A DNA stretch of 64,000 nucleotides from Torreya grandis. Lineage: Eukaryota > Streptophyta > Pinopsida > Cupressales > Taxaceae. The notes beneath the pieces were generated by a model. That model did no database searches and had not been told where the DNA came from. It saw nothing but the letters and a program-made list of their open reading frames with translations. Of the stretch, positions 46,801 to 56,560 are shown piece by piece. Position 1 is the first letter of the stretch, and each line of letters opens with the position of its first letter. A program made the translations under genes and the position numbers. Where the stretch lies: assembly GCA_037957365.1 (NCBI GenBank), contig JARHVA010002374.1:496001-560000 (forward strand). Direction: 5' to 3'.

Positions 46801-47107
46801 TGGGACCGTTAGAAGACTTTACCACTTTAAACATTCAAGTGGGACCAAGAGCATATACCAAAGACACTGTTTGTATGACCTCGGTAAGCTTCCAGTATAA
46901 TCTTCCTGAAGAAATAAAGAAGAAAAATAAGTAGCATGTAAAGTTGATAGTGAGGCCATCAGTTTATGATAATGCAACTAAATAGTAAATCTTCGACAGT
47001 GATCAATAGATTGTAAATTTTTTTGAGAGGAAGCTGAATTCTCTGATAGAAACCAATCAAGACTCCAAGATCAATACGGGGATCAAATCATTCAGATTTC
47101 TCTCTAA
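46801..47107. other. Decayed tail of element C
   Basis: Short readable pieces (TTLNIQVGPRAYTKDT, SVYDNATK) may be linker between aRNH and integrase. Nothing further is identifiable. Confidence 0.4.
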
Positions 47108-48270
47108 TCCATGCATCAACCTCACACATGTTCACAAAGTTGCACATCCTAATCACCCCAGATCATAGTCCACACACTCCTCTATTCCCAACCAGCTCGA
47201 AGTCTTGTGCATATTACTAGAACCTGCTTACAACCTCATGCACCCACACTTATCGCATTTAAAAAAGCTTAATATTATAAGAGTCAAGTATAGATTGAAT
47301 TCTTAAATAACTTTATTATATAAAATATAAATAAACTATTACTAATTGTAATTTATTGATGAAGTAGTTTGATGCGTAAAAATATAATTTAAAACCATAA
47401 GTAGTAAAAAAAGATAGAAAGATGGTTTAAGTCTCTCTAATGATTTTATTATATAAATTACTAATACTTTATAGATTGAATTCTTAAATAACTTTATTAT
47501 ATAAAATATAAATAAACTATTACTAATTGTAATTTATTGATGAAGTAGTTTGATGCATACGAATATAATTTAAAACCATAAGTACTAAAAAAAGATAGAA
47601 AGATGGTTTAAGTCTCTCTAATGATTTTATTATATAAATTACTAATATTTTTGATATGATATTTCTTTATATAAAATATTAATTATTTTGATGTGATAAG
47701 TGAGTCATAAATTGTTAATAAATTTAATATAGAATTGAACGAACTCATACCATAAAATCAATACTCATCATAAATATATCAATCATGCGTCATCTATTAA
47801 AAAAAGATAGAAGGATGGTTTAAGTCTCTCCACTGCTCCACAACATGATAACAACTAAAACCATTCTAATGGTTTTTGCCCGCCTTGCAACATTTTGGGA
47901 GGACTTTCGCATAACATGGACATATTGATCTATGTGTAGTACCTGCAAAACATGCATCTCTTCTTTGCCTTCCGGCAACGCAGTCACACTTTCTGGGCAC
48001 TACTCTTTATCGAGATTTGTCAACCCCATGCATCAGCGTCACATATGTTCATAGACTTGCACACTCTAATCACCCCAGAGCACAGTCTACACATTCCTCT
48101 ATTCCCAACTAGCACAAAAGCTTGTACACATTACTAACCCCTGCTCACAAACTCATGCACCCACACTTATCACATTCATTAAGAATTGAATAAATTTTTA
48201 ACAAATGTAAAACTTAATATTATAAAAACTGAATGTAGATTGAATTTACAAATAATTTTATTATATAAAA
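47108..48270. repeat. Spaced direct repeat, about 150-240 bp, offset about 917 bp
   Basis: 47,108-47,260 and 48,025-48,178 share CATGCATCA, CTAATCACCCCAGA, TCCTCTATTCCCAAC and CATGCACCCACACTTATC in the same order, roughly 85% alike. Each is followed after some bases by a TAGATTGAATT block (47,291 and 48,238). Confidence 0.75.
47291..47652. repeat. Tandem duplication, unit 181 bp
   Basis: Two adjacent units (47,291-47,471 and 47,472-about 47,652) differ at about four positions near GATGCGTA/GATGCATA and AAGTAGT/AAGTACT. Recent relative to the surrounding DNA. Confidence 0.9.
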
Positions 48271-48593
48271 TATAAATAAAAGATAACTCATACCACACAA
48301 TCAATACTTACAATAAATATACTAATCATATGTCAGGGATTAAATAAACTTACAGCACACAATCAATACTCATCTACAAATATACCAATTATATATCACC
48401 ATTTCTAATAAGTGGGTCATGATTACTATCAAGAGTTTGAATATCCATTTAATTCAATAAAAAAACACCCGACTCAATCCTTTTATTTTGCCATCAATTG
48501 CATCATATGAAATATCGACTAAAGATTCCCCTTCTCCTCTCCCTATCCCCACCCAAAATAAAATAAAATAAAAATAAAAACACCACCAAACCC

Positions 48594-48600
48594 TTATAAA
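48594..48600 (+). promoter_or_regulatory. Probable TATA box of the C2-domain gene
   Basis: TTATAAA lies about 108 bp upstream of the chosen ATG, an ordinary spacing for a plant promoter with a short 5' UTR. Confidence 0.5.
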
Positions 48601-48707
48601 TCTGCACACATTATAACAGGGAATGACTTATTTTAAGGTATCAGAGACATCTGGTTCGAACGCTCTTTACATATCTGCTTTCCAAAACTTTATCAGAATA
48701 ACAAATA

Positions 48708-49418
48708 ATGGAGGATGTCGTGGGAATTCTCAAGGTACGAATTGTAAAGGGAACCGATCTGGCCGTTCGCGATTTGAGGAGCAGCGATCCTTACGTTGTC
48801 GTCAGTCTTGGCCATCAGGTAACTTCATCTTCCTTCCATTTTTCCGGCTTTTTCTTCGCCTCTGTTCTATTTTCGCTTTGTTTTGCAGTCCCTGTTTCTA
48901 ACTTGCCGCGGAATATTCCGTCGGCCTATTTAGGGTTAATATAGGGTTTGTTCTGAAATGTTGCAGAAAGTGAAGACTAGGGCAATAAAACAGGACCTGA
49001 ATCCAATTTGGGATGAGGAATTGTCGCTGAGTATACCACAATCTAAGCCCCTTTTACTCAAACTGGCAAGTGTCTGTGCTTTTTCTTTGAAAGGCAGGAA
49101 GTATTTGAGGTATCCGACTGAGACTAATGCTTATTTTTGGTTTTGTGAACAATAATAATGATGCAGGAAGTGTTTGACAAGGACCGGACAAGCAGAGACG
49201 ACAAGATGGGAAATTGTGAAGTGGATTTGGAGGATCTGGCGAGCGCTGTGAAAATGCGAAAGACAAATCCATCATCACCGATGTTACAGACTAAGGACAG
49301 TTCGTCATGTATTAAGTGTGTGGATGGACATCTGGTGAAAGAAGTATCTTTGAGGCTTCAGAATGTCGAGTCTGGTCAATTGGAAGTGCACTTCAAATGG
49401 CTTGATCTTACCGAGTAA
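48708..49418 (+). CDS. Small single-C2-domain protein (CAR / C2-GAP1-like), three exons
   Basis: Exons: 48,708-48,818, 48,967-49,065 and 49,167-49,418 (stop TAA 49,416-49,418), 462 coding bases, 153 residues. All introns are phase 0. The protein is essentially one C2 domain: ILKVRIVKGTDLAVRD, SSDPYVVVSLG, KVKTRAIKQDLNPIWDEEL, KLEVFDKDRTSRDDKMG, with the Asp residues for calcium binding in the RDLRSSD and DKDRTSRDD loops. The C-terminal EVSLRLQNVESGQLEVHFKW is typical of plant CAR/C2-GAP proteins, which bind membrane phospholipids with calcium and act in abscisic-acid signalling (family knowledge; role here inferred). The ATG is chosen because MEDVVGILKV opens the domain as in relatives. Intron 2 has a GC donor. 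The frame is clean, so the gene looks functional, though it sits between repeats. Confidence 0.88.
48819..48966 (+). other. Intron 1 of the C2-domain gene (GT-AG)
   Basis: 148 bp. Donor CAG then GTAACT, acceptor TTGCAG. Splitting here keeps GHQ-KVKTR in phase 0 and matches the family's strand order. Confidence 0.8.
49066..49166 (+). other. Intron 2 of the C2-domain gene (GC-AG)
   Basis: 101 bp. Donor CTG then GCAAGT, acceptor GATGCAG. Nearby GT donors would shift the frame or insert residues inside a C2 strand, so the GC donor is preferred. GC-AG introns are a known minor class with an otherwise strong donor consensus, as here. Confidence 0.75.
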
Positions 49419-49436
49419 CGAATGTTATGTTTTCCT

Positions 49437-49442
49437 AATAAA
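49437..49442 (+). terminator. Polyadenylation signal of the C2-domain gene
   Basis: AATAAA 19 bases after the stop codon. It is close to the stop, so a further downstream signal could also be used. Confidence 0.4.
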
Positions 49443-49495
49443 TTATACAGTTTTTCTATCTGATCATATCACTTTTCGTTAGGGTCAAGAAATCC

Positions 49496-49640
49496 GGGTT
49501 TCCAGTCTGGTTACTGCATCCTGTTTGTTTGGAATGAGAATTTTCCCATTATGTTTAGCACTCACTTAAATACCACAGATTCAGGTTTCTAGTCTCATTA
49601 ATGCATTCTATGCGTTGGGAATGAGAACTTTCCCACTGTA
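49496..49640. repeat. Imperfect 58-bp direct repeat downstream of the C2-domain gene
   Basis: 49,496-49,553 and 49,582-49,640 share GTTTC.AGTCT, T.ATGCATTCT-like and GGAATGAGAA.TTTCCCA in order, about 75-80% alike. Confidence 0.75.
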
Positions 49641-49716
49641 TATATATTTTGCCTAGTACTCTTTTACAATAATATAATGAGAGAGCGCGGTTCAAATTCA
49701 TGCGAAGCTCCCAGAA

Positions 49717-49789
49717 GCCCTTTCCGTGGAACACCTCATGGCATGAGGTGCCCATGGTCCTGGTCCTGGGCCAGGTGCAGGGAAAGGGC
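49717..49789. repeat. Nested inverted repeats
   Basis: GCCCTTTCC (49,717-49,725) pairs with GGAAAGGGC (49,781-49,789), enclosing a perfect 19-bp palindrome, CACCTCATGGCATGAGGTG (49,732-49,750), and CCTGGTCCTGGGCCAGG. Locally GC-rich in an AT-rich surrounding. Confidence 0.75.
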
Positions 49790-50273
49790 ATTTTTCAACA
49801 ATATTGTGGCTATTATGATCATATATACTCACAAAAAAGTTGTTTATAAATATAAAAATGCATCTATTTATTTTTTGATATACACAGAATCAGTTATAAT
49901 CATAGTTCCAGAGCATTTCATGATAGGGGGACGTGGGATGGGTTTCCGGGACGGGGATGGGGATCTAAGTTTGGGGATGGCGGGGAGATGTACTTGAAAA
50001 ATTAGTTATAAAAAAATGTATAAGGATTAAGTATATTGCATTGAACATCAACAATTTAACATTGTGATTTAATCATTTAAGTTTCAAGTTTGATGCATAA
50101 TCCATTGAACAATAACATTGAACAATGAACATTAAACAATAAACGTTGATGATTGAACATTGAATTTTCAAAATTTCATAATGATTATTCATGATAATGT
50201 TCAAAAACAAAATACTAAAATAGTGAAATACTAAAAGTAAATAGTAAATACAAATGACTCAATGAGTCAATGG

Positions 50274-52543
50274 TTAATCATCCATAATGTGGAACTCCTC
50301 ATCACTAGAACTGTTAGACCCCACACGCTCAAGCTCCTCTAAGCTAATACCAACCAACCTTGTCTGTGTAGCATCATCATCAATATGTGTTGGCTTCTCT
50401 GGCTCTACATTGTATCTCGCTATTGGACTCTCCTTGCACGCAAGTGTGTTGCAGTCAATGAAACACAAGGCACTATGTACAGTCACAAGCTTATCCACCC
50501 TCTTAGAGGTAAACCTGTTCCTCTTCATGGAGTGGATCCAACTATAAGTAGACCAGTTCCTCTCAACAACAGAAGAACTAGAAACCTGGGACAATAAACG
50601 AATGGCTAGATTGGTAGTCATAGAAGCAGGGCCATGCAAAGTCCACCACAAAATTGGTTCTTCTTGTGCCATTGTCTATCTATTTCAATGCCCTGTAAAT
50701 ATCCCCTGAGAGGCAATTTTTGTCCACTCAGTACGAATGACATTGGTCTCTGTAGAATCATATATTTTCTGAATGGCCTTCATGAACCCAGCTTTCACCT
50801 CAGTGTCTTGTATGGGTGTAAGTCTACCAAGCCTTTGTGCATACCACTTCGGGTTCAATGCATAGGCAACCATGTGCAAGGGAGTGTTGAGCTTCTCCCA
50901 TTTGCTGTGAATGATCAACGGAATATGCTCTATGTAGAATGTCAATGTGGGGTCCTCTTGTACAACAACCTTCATTTGATCAAGCATAGTATCAATGCAT
51001 TCATACACCTCTCCAAGAGTAGGTGCATTAGCATCCTCATATTTGATCATTGTGAAGACTGAAGTAATAATGGAGACAATATATTTGGCATCAGCACAAA
51101 AAACATCACTCTTCAATACCTCCTTCACCCTCTTCACCTGCTCTGTCTTTGACTCAGGTACCGATTCCATTCTGCTGTCATAACCATTAGTTGCAATGCC
51201 TCTTGCAACTCAAGCATCCTCTCCAAGAGAATAAAGTATAATGCATACCTAGTCTCTACAGGATTCAAAAATTCCTTCTTGGAGAAGGTTCTGAAGAGTG
51301 CATGTGAATTGTGGTGGTTGCAGATAAGCATCTGCACATCTCTAGTATCATTAACCATTGCTTTGATCTAGCTAATTTTTGCCATGCCCTTCAGTGCATT
51401 ATTCATGGCATGCACACAAGGAGTCCAAATATATCTATACGCTGCCTCAATTAATTTCCCTGCTACTTCGCACACATGGGCTGCATTTGTCACTACTTGC
51501 ACCACATTCTATGGCTCAACCTCCTCTATAGCATCTTCGAGGATCTGGAACTGAAAATTAGCACCCTTGCGATGCCCTGAACAATCAATAGCCCTAAGGA
51601 AATAAGGGCCAACTATTCTTATAACCATGATATTGATGAGTGGACGATGCCTAATGTCCATCCACTCGTCCATGACAATGCTTCATCCACTAGAGATCTA
51701 GGTCTGCTTCATTTTCTCCATTAAAACATTAATCTTAGAATAGTTCTTATCCAAGATTGTTGTTCTCAATTTAGTCTCCCCTGGTGGCACATATGATGGT
51801 CTTGCTTTTGCTATTTTTGCCACAACCTCCTTATAATAAAGAGAGTGAGCCACATATAATGGAATGCCATTGACAAAGAAGAATTTACCAATGGCATCAT
51901 CCACCTCATCCTTTGCTTGCACATTGAATAAATCCGCTAGTGGATTTGAAGCATCACTAGTCATCTTCCGTTTCCCCTTAGGCCCTGCTGCGCTTGAACT
52001 AGATGGATTCATTGCCATTGGCCTCTCCAAAATACTAGAAGTAGAACTTTGTCTCTAATGATCCCTCCCCCTTAGTGGCAAAGTAGTAGATGAAGGTGCA
52101 TCTTCTTCATTGGCACCCCATAATTTACATATTTCAGCGCTCAATTTCAAATTCTTTTCCACGTTTTCACTTACATCTACGCCTTTGCCTTGGATAAGGA
52201 GGTGAGCATTTGTTCTAGTCATGCTACCAAACCATTCAATGTCACATAGGTTGCACTTCCATTTCCTAGTGCCCCTAGCTGTCCCAAGATTTGAAGGTAC
52301 CTTGCTTGCAAATTGTTGTAAAAGTTTCTTTGGATCAAAGGGACCCTTAGCATATTGTTGAAGGGCTTGTGAAGGGCAACTATAATTGGGACTCACAACT
52401 GAACTAGTTTGCCTTTCATGATCACTCCTCCCTCCTTCTAAACTAGGATCATAATGTGCATAATTTGAATCACTGTGACTTTCAACTTCAACCCCAACTC
52501 CTTGAGGTTGAACCTTCTCCTCACTCATGCTATGAGAACTCAT
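50274..52543 (-). pseudogene. hAT transposase (broken)
   Basis: Starts MSSHSMSEEK at 52,543. N-terminal BED-type zinc finger at about 52,270-52,190 (WKCNLCDIEWFGSMTRTNAHLL). A stop at 52,055-52,057 interrupts a frame that continues to 51,698 and, with further stops (near 51,697, 51,670, 51,510 and 51,365), through the DUF659-like region (IVMDEWMDIRHRPLINIMV, IDCSGHRKGANFQF, AAHVCEVAGKLIEAAYRYIW). A frameshift lies near 51,160, then a frame from 51,170 to 50,274 broken once at 50,685. It ends with the dimerisation domain (WWTLHG, LAIRLLSQVSSSSVVERNWSTYSWIHS) and an acidic tail. About 750 residues, normal for the family. It would cut and rejoin element ends. At least six stops: not functional. 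Confidence 0.88.
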
Positions 52544-52664
52544 AATGACACTGCAAGAAATGAATAATTTTTTTTCATTTTGTAAGTTTATAAATTATAA
52601 TTTAAAAAATTAAAATTCAAACCATACATAAATTTAAGGGATTAAAATTTAAAATTTAAAATTA

Positions 52665-52960
52665 AGACACAAAGATTTTCTTTTTCTTTTTCTTACTTCA
52701 GTTCGTTTGAAGCGCGGAAGCAGAGGATACACAAATATGAATCCTTGTTCTTAAAATTTAAAAATTAAAATTTAAGCATTTGATTTGAATGAAGATTTAA
52801 AAAATTTTAAAATTAAAATTAAAATTTAAGACACAAGGATTTTCTTTTTGTTTTTCTTACTTCAGTTCACTTGAAGCGCGGAAGCAGAGGATACACAAAT
52901 ATAAATCTTTGTTCTTAAGAATTAATTTTAAACATTAAAATTTAAAAATTAAGCATTTGA
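52665..52960. repeat. Tandem-like duplication, offset 165 bp, inside the hAT element
   Basis: GACACAAAGATTTTC (52,665) and GACACAAGGATTTTC (52,830) each begin about 130 bp that share CTTACTTCAGTTC and GAAGCGCGGAAGCAGAGGAT. Located upstream of the transposase start, perhaps in its leader. Confidence 0.85.
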
Positions 52961-53721
52961 ATGAACATTGAAAATTTAAAAATAAAAAATAAAAATTTAT
53001 TTTTAAGCATTTGAATGAATGAGAATCACAAATAAATATTTTAATATAATAATTTTTCATTTAGAAATCTAAAATTCAAATGATTCAATGACATGAATGA
53101 AATAAGTAGAACAAAACAATTTACAAATAAATAATGATTCAATGAAACAAAAATTTAGCAATTAAAAATCAGAAATTGAAAGGATCATAGGGCCTACCTT
53201 GTAGGTGAAATAATGAAATTGAAGAGGTTTGAATCTTCTTGGCAATGGCTTGTCTATCCTCTCTCTCTCTACTTCACTCAATGAAGTGTTTGTGTGATTT
53301 GGAATGAGAGGTAGAGGGTTTTTTATAAGCTTTTTGGGAGGCCTTGAGGGGGTGGGGTGGGTCCCACTAGCAATTAGGTTAGGTTAGAAAATACAAAAAT
53401 CATTTTTTTCTTTTTAAAATGAAAAAAAAGTTACTTTTTGGCATCCACATGTGCGGGAGATGCCTAGGCATTTCTTAAGAGGACAGGGGACTTCTATGAC
53501 CCGAGGACATCTCAGAGTCCCCCCCTTCCCCCTTTTCAAGGGAAGTCCTAGAGACATCCCCTCTCAGAGGGAAACGTCTTGGGGATGGTGGTGGAGCGTG
53601 GCGGAGGTGGCGAAGCGACTAGGGGACACCCCCTTGACGTCCCTGCATCTTGAGGACTTCCTCGTCTCAGAAATGACATTTTTTTAGGGGGGATGTGTCC
53701 CCGTGGAATAATGGTTATAAT

Positions 53722-54614
53722 TTTTCATTATCTCTATCTATTTCATACCCACTTTCATGCTTCATCTTGTTTGGCTCTCGTCATGTTTAAGCTTTTGTCT
53801 TGGGTTTGTAGTCATTATAACCCCTGCCTCGCCTCTGTAAACATGGCCTGGATTGAGGGAGAGCCTTGATGGCTCACTTTGGAACTGTCATAGTCAGAGT
53901 GGTGAACCCTAAACAAAATTGGGTTAGCCTACTCTTGTTACTCAACATGACTTGCCTCAAGGTTTTGAACCATGATCTCCTCTTGGTAAGCATCAAAAAT
54001 AAAAATACGCCTATTTTAAAGTAAGCATCATAACACACATAACTAGCAAAGGTTTAAGTTACACCAAAATGGATGGCATAATTTTTATTTTTGACAACGT
54101 GGTAAGGCACTGTGTGGGGAGGAGATTAATATTTCATACCAAATTAAATAAGTGTTGCGTAACGGTCCCTATCTTTATTTTGTAAATCGTTTAAAGCTAA
54201 GTTTACATGTAAAATTGTAATATTAACTCAGTGCAATAGTAAATAATATGCAAAAATTAACAATAATAAATAAAGAAAAGTATATAAACAAATGCCATGA
54301 TTGGCTTTGTACCTACTGTTAGCCATGAGGAGAAGTCAACAGAACAATGCGTGGAACTACATACAAACAACAAAGCTGAAAACAATTCCCATATTTGGCA
54401 TGATTGTATGGTTGATAACAAAACACAACATGATCAAAGAAGAAACAAACACGAAATTTAGTATTTGCTACTGTACAAGTTTAGAAAATACTCTGAAAAG
54501 GGGTTGCTCTTACCTAGTGTTATCGCTTCTATCATGGGATATCATACATAACACCATATTATTGTAATATTTATCTTTTCAAGGACAGGAGCCATAATGT
54601 TTAGAGGATCGTAC
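53722..54614. other. Unannotated stretch right of the hAT element
   Basis: No gene identified. A plus-strand open frame of 88 codons (54,301-54,567) matches nothing I know. Confidence 0.5.
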
Positions 54615-54976
54615 CTTGCCTTTCTCTGCAATTTTTTTTCCCATTTGTTTCCAAAATGGCTCTTCCACTGGGATTCACCTGTAGAACCCCTCTCTTGATG
54701 CCCTTTTTTCATCAACAACTTAACTCCTCTCCTTTGTTATTTATCTCACCGCTATGTTGATTGTAATGCTTTAATATTTTAAAATTTTGCAAAACCACTA
54801 AACCAAAAAATAAAAAATAAAATCTTCCTTTCGAAAACAAAAAAATATCATAACCCTAAAAAATCATTAGAAACACAAAATTAAATGATTGCATTTACAT
54901 CGAAGAGGCAACGACCTGCAATGGCCAGCGCTGTAGCTGTTGCAACAGTCACCAAAAGCACCACAAAACTTGCCAT
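54615..54976 (-). CDS. Possible gene fragment for a small secreted protein
   Basis: On the minus strand an ATG at 54,976 opens MASFVVLLVTVATATALAIA, a good signal-peptide-like segment. Read straight on it stops after 31 codons (54,881-54,883). A donor after codon 20 (CAG then GTCGTT, 54,915) and an acceptor (CTACAG) ending at 54,679 would join a 64-base exon (54,615-54,678) in an open frame rich in Lys and Trp, which ends at a donor GGCAAG then GTACG. Further exons were not found. The family is unknown, and the splice signals are only moderately good; it could be chance. Confidence 0.3.
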
Positions 54977-56560
54977 TTTATATTCCAATTTCTAATTTAT
55001 GTCATGGGACACAAACTTACAATGCTATAACTCCATAGAAAAGATTTGAGAAACATCCACATTGCCTTTGGAAATAACAAGATTGGTTTTATATGCATTA
55101 GTGGAATTCTATAGTCTGTAGGTTGTTGCAACACACAACTATCATCTTAGTAAACTTGTGGTTCGTATACCATAATTTACTACTTCTTAAAAACATTGAG
55201 AGTGTAGGTGGACTGATATTCTTGAACCACTAGGGTTAATGAATCGATGGCTGTGAATAGTTGGTGCTATTGCATTTATGTGTTTTACATCTCACGTTTA
55301 TACTATTGAAATGTAGAATAGTTTCATGCTTGGCCATTTCTAGTCAAGCACACTACATCACAAGAACACTGGGGATTGATCTTGGCACATCTATCTTCCA
55401 AAATGTCCCCAAGGGAAAAAACCACTATATTTTATCCAAGCAAAAAGGAAAGGCACAAAGAAAACTACTTTTGGCCATCTATGAGGACTAATTTTAGAGT
55501 AATTTTTTCCCTTCGCTTTGTCTGAAACAACAAATTAAAAAAAGTTCTAGGAATTTTTAGTACAAAATGCATTAATAAATAGAAACCACCCGAGGTCATT
55601 GATGAGAAATCACAATTTAATTTGAGAAGTCTGTGATATGCTACTAAATAAATTTTAGAAGAAGAGGAGGCTATATCTCGTCACCTTGAAACATAGAGGG
55701 CATTGTTGAGCTAATGTGAAAATAAAACAACTCAACCTAGAACTAAAGACACCAAAACAAATAATTTTTTTTTGAGCATAAAAATTAGTACTTTTTAAAA
55801 AATAATAGAGGGAATTGTAGAGTGGCTTGATCTTCCATAAAGGTATAGATTAAATTTCAGTTATGATTGTGTCTATATGAGCTAAAAGAGAACATGACAT
55901 AAAACCTATCTTCCTAAGTATTAAGCATAAATGAAAGCTAAAATTCATGTTTATAAAATTCCAAGGATAATAGATTGTACAAATCAAGGTAAGGATAAAT
56001 TGAACCAAGATTGACATCATCTATGATGGGACCACACAGTGAACTCAAATCATCACTCCTAATATGATAATATGTATTATAAAACACCATATGGCTCCTT
56101 GTAAATAGTGCCCTGAATGCCACTCAAGCCCTTTTGAAACCTCCATTGCCCTTGGATTTGTAAGGCATTTTCACACTCTCTTTTGAAACAGAGCATTGAC
56201 ATATATCTAATATGTGACCTATCTAAGGCTAGAACAAATTTTATTGATCCTAGAATGGTATGCTCACCCAACATCAGAATATATTCCAAGTTTGAGTCCA
56301 TGAGAGTGAACATAATCTGCCAAGGCCTTGATCCCTAAAGGAAAATTTGAACCTCAAGTACCCAGATTACCCTACCAACATATAATAAGGTTCTAACTTT
56401 TGAGTTCCTCTGGTATCTTGCTTTCATTAACAATAAGCTCCATGCTAGATAAGAAGCTATCAGAAACTACTTAAAATACAATAGTATATGGAATAGATCA
56501 GTGAACTAATTAATTAAACTGTGACATCTCTAAGAAGTTACACTGAGAGAGGTAATCCAA
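54977..56560. other. Unannotated stretch
   Basis: No recognisable gene. A minus-strand readable stretch at about 56,313-55,938, in two overlapping frames (MDSNLEYILMLGEH, LALDRSHIRYMSMLC), could be a coding remnant, but I do not recognise it. Confidence 0.45.

Larger units (their letters stand above)
49901..53713 (-). mobile_element. hAT-family DNA transposon with intact ends
   Basis: 3,813 bp flanked by a perfect 8-bp duplication GTTATAAT (49,893-49,900 and 53,714-53,721), the size made by hAT transposases. Terminal inverted repeats are CATAGTTCCA on the left and CATTATTCCA (read inward) on the right, 8 of 10 matching. GGGGAC/GGAC-type short repeats crowd both subterminal regions (49,927-49,990; 53,480-53,700). 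The inside carries a hAT transposase on the minus strand. Ends look mobilisable in trans, but the transposase is broken. Confidence 0.88.

Noticed and set aside
49054..49278. Minus-strand open frame over exons 2-3 of the C2 gene
   Set aside because: Antisense shadow of the coding exons.
49690..49700. GGTTCAAATTC as the B box of a tRNA gene or SINE
   Set aside because: No A box at proper distance, no cloverleaf and no poly(T) end.
53451..53687. Plus-strand open frame of 78 codons
   Set aside because: Falls in the GC-rich subterminal repeat of the hAT element, opposite to its transposase, with no domain.
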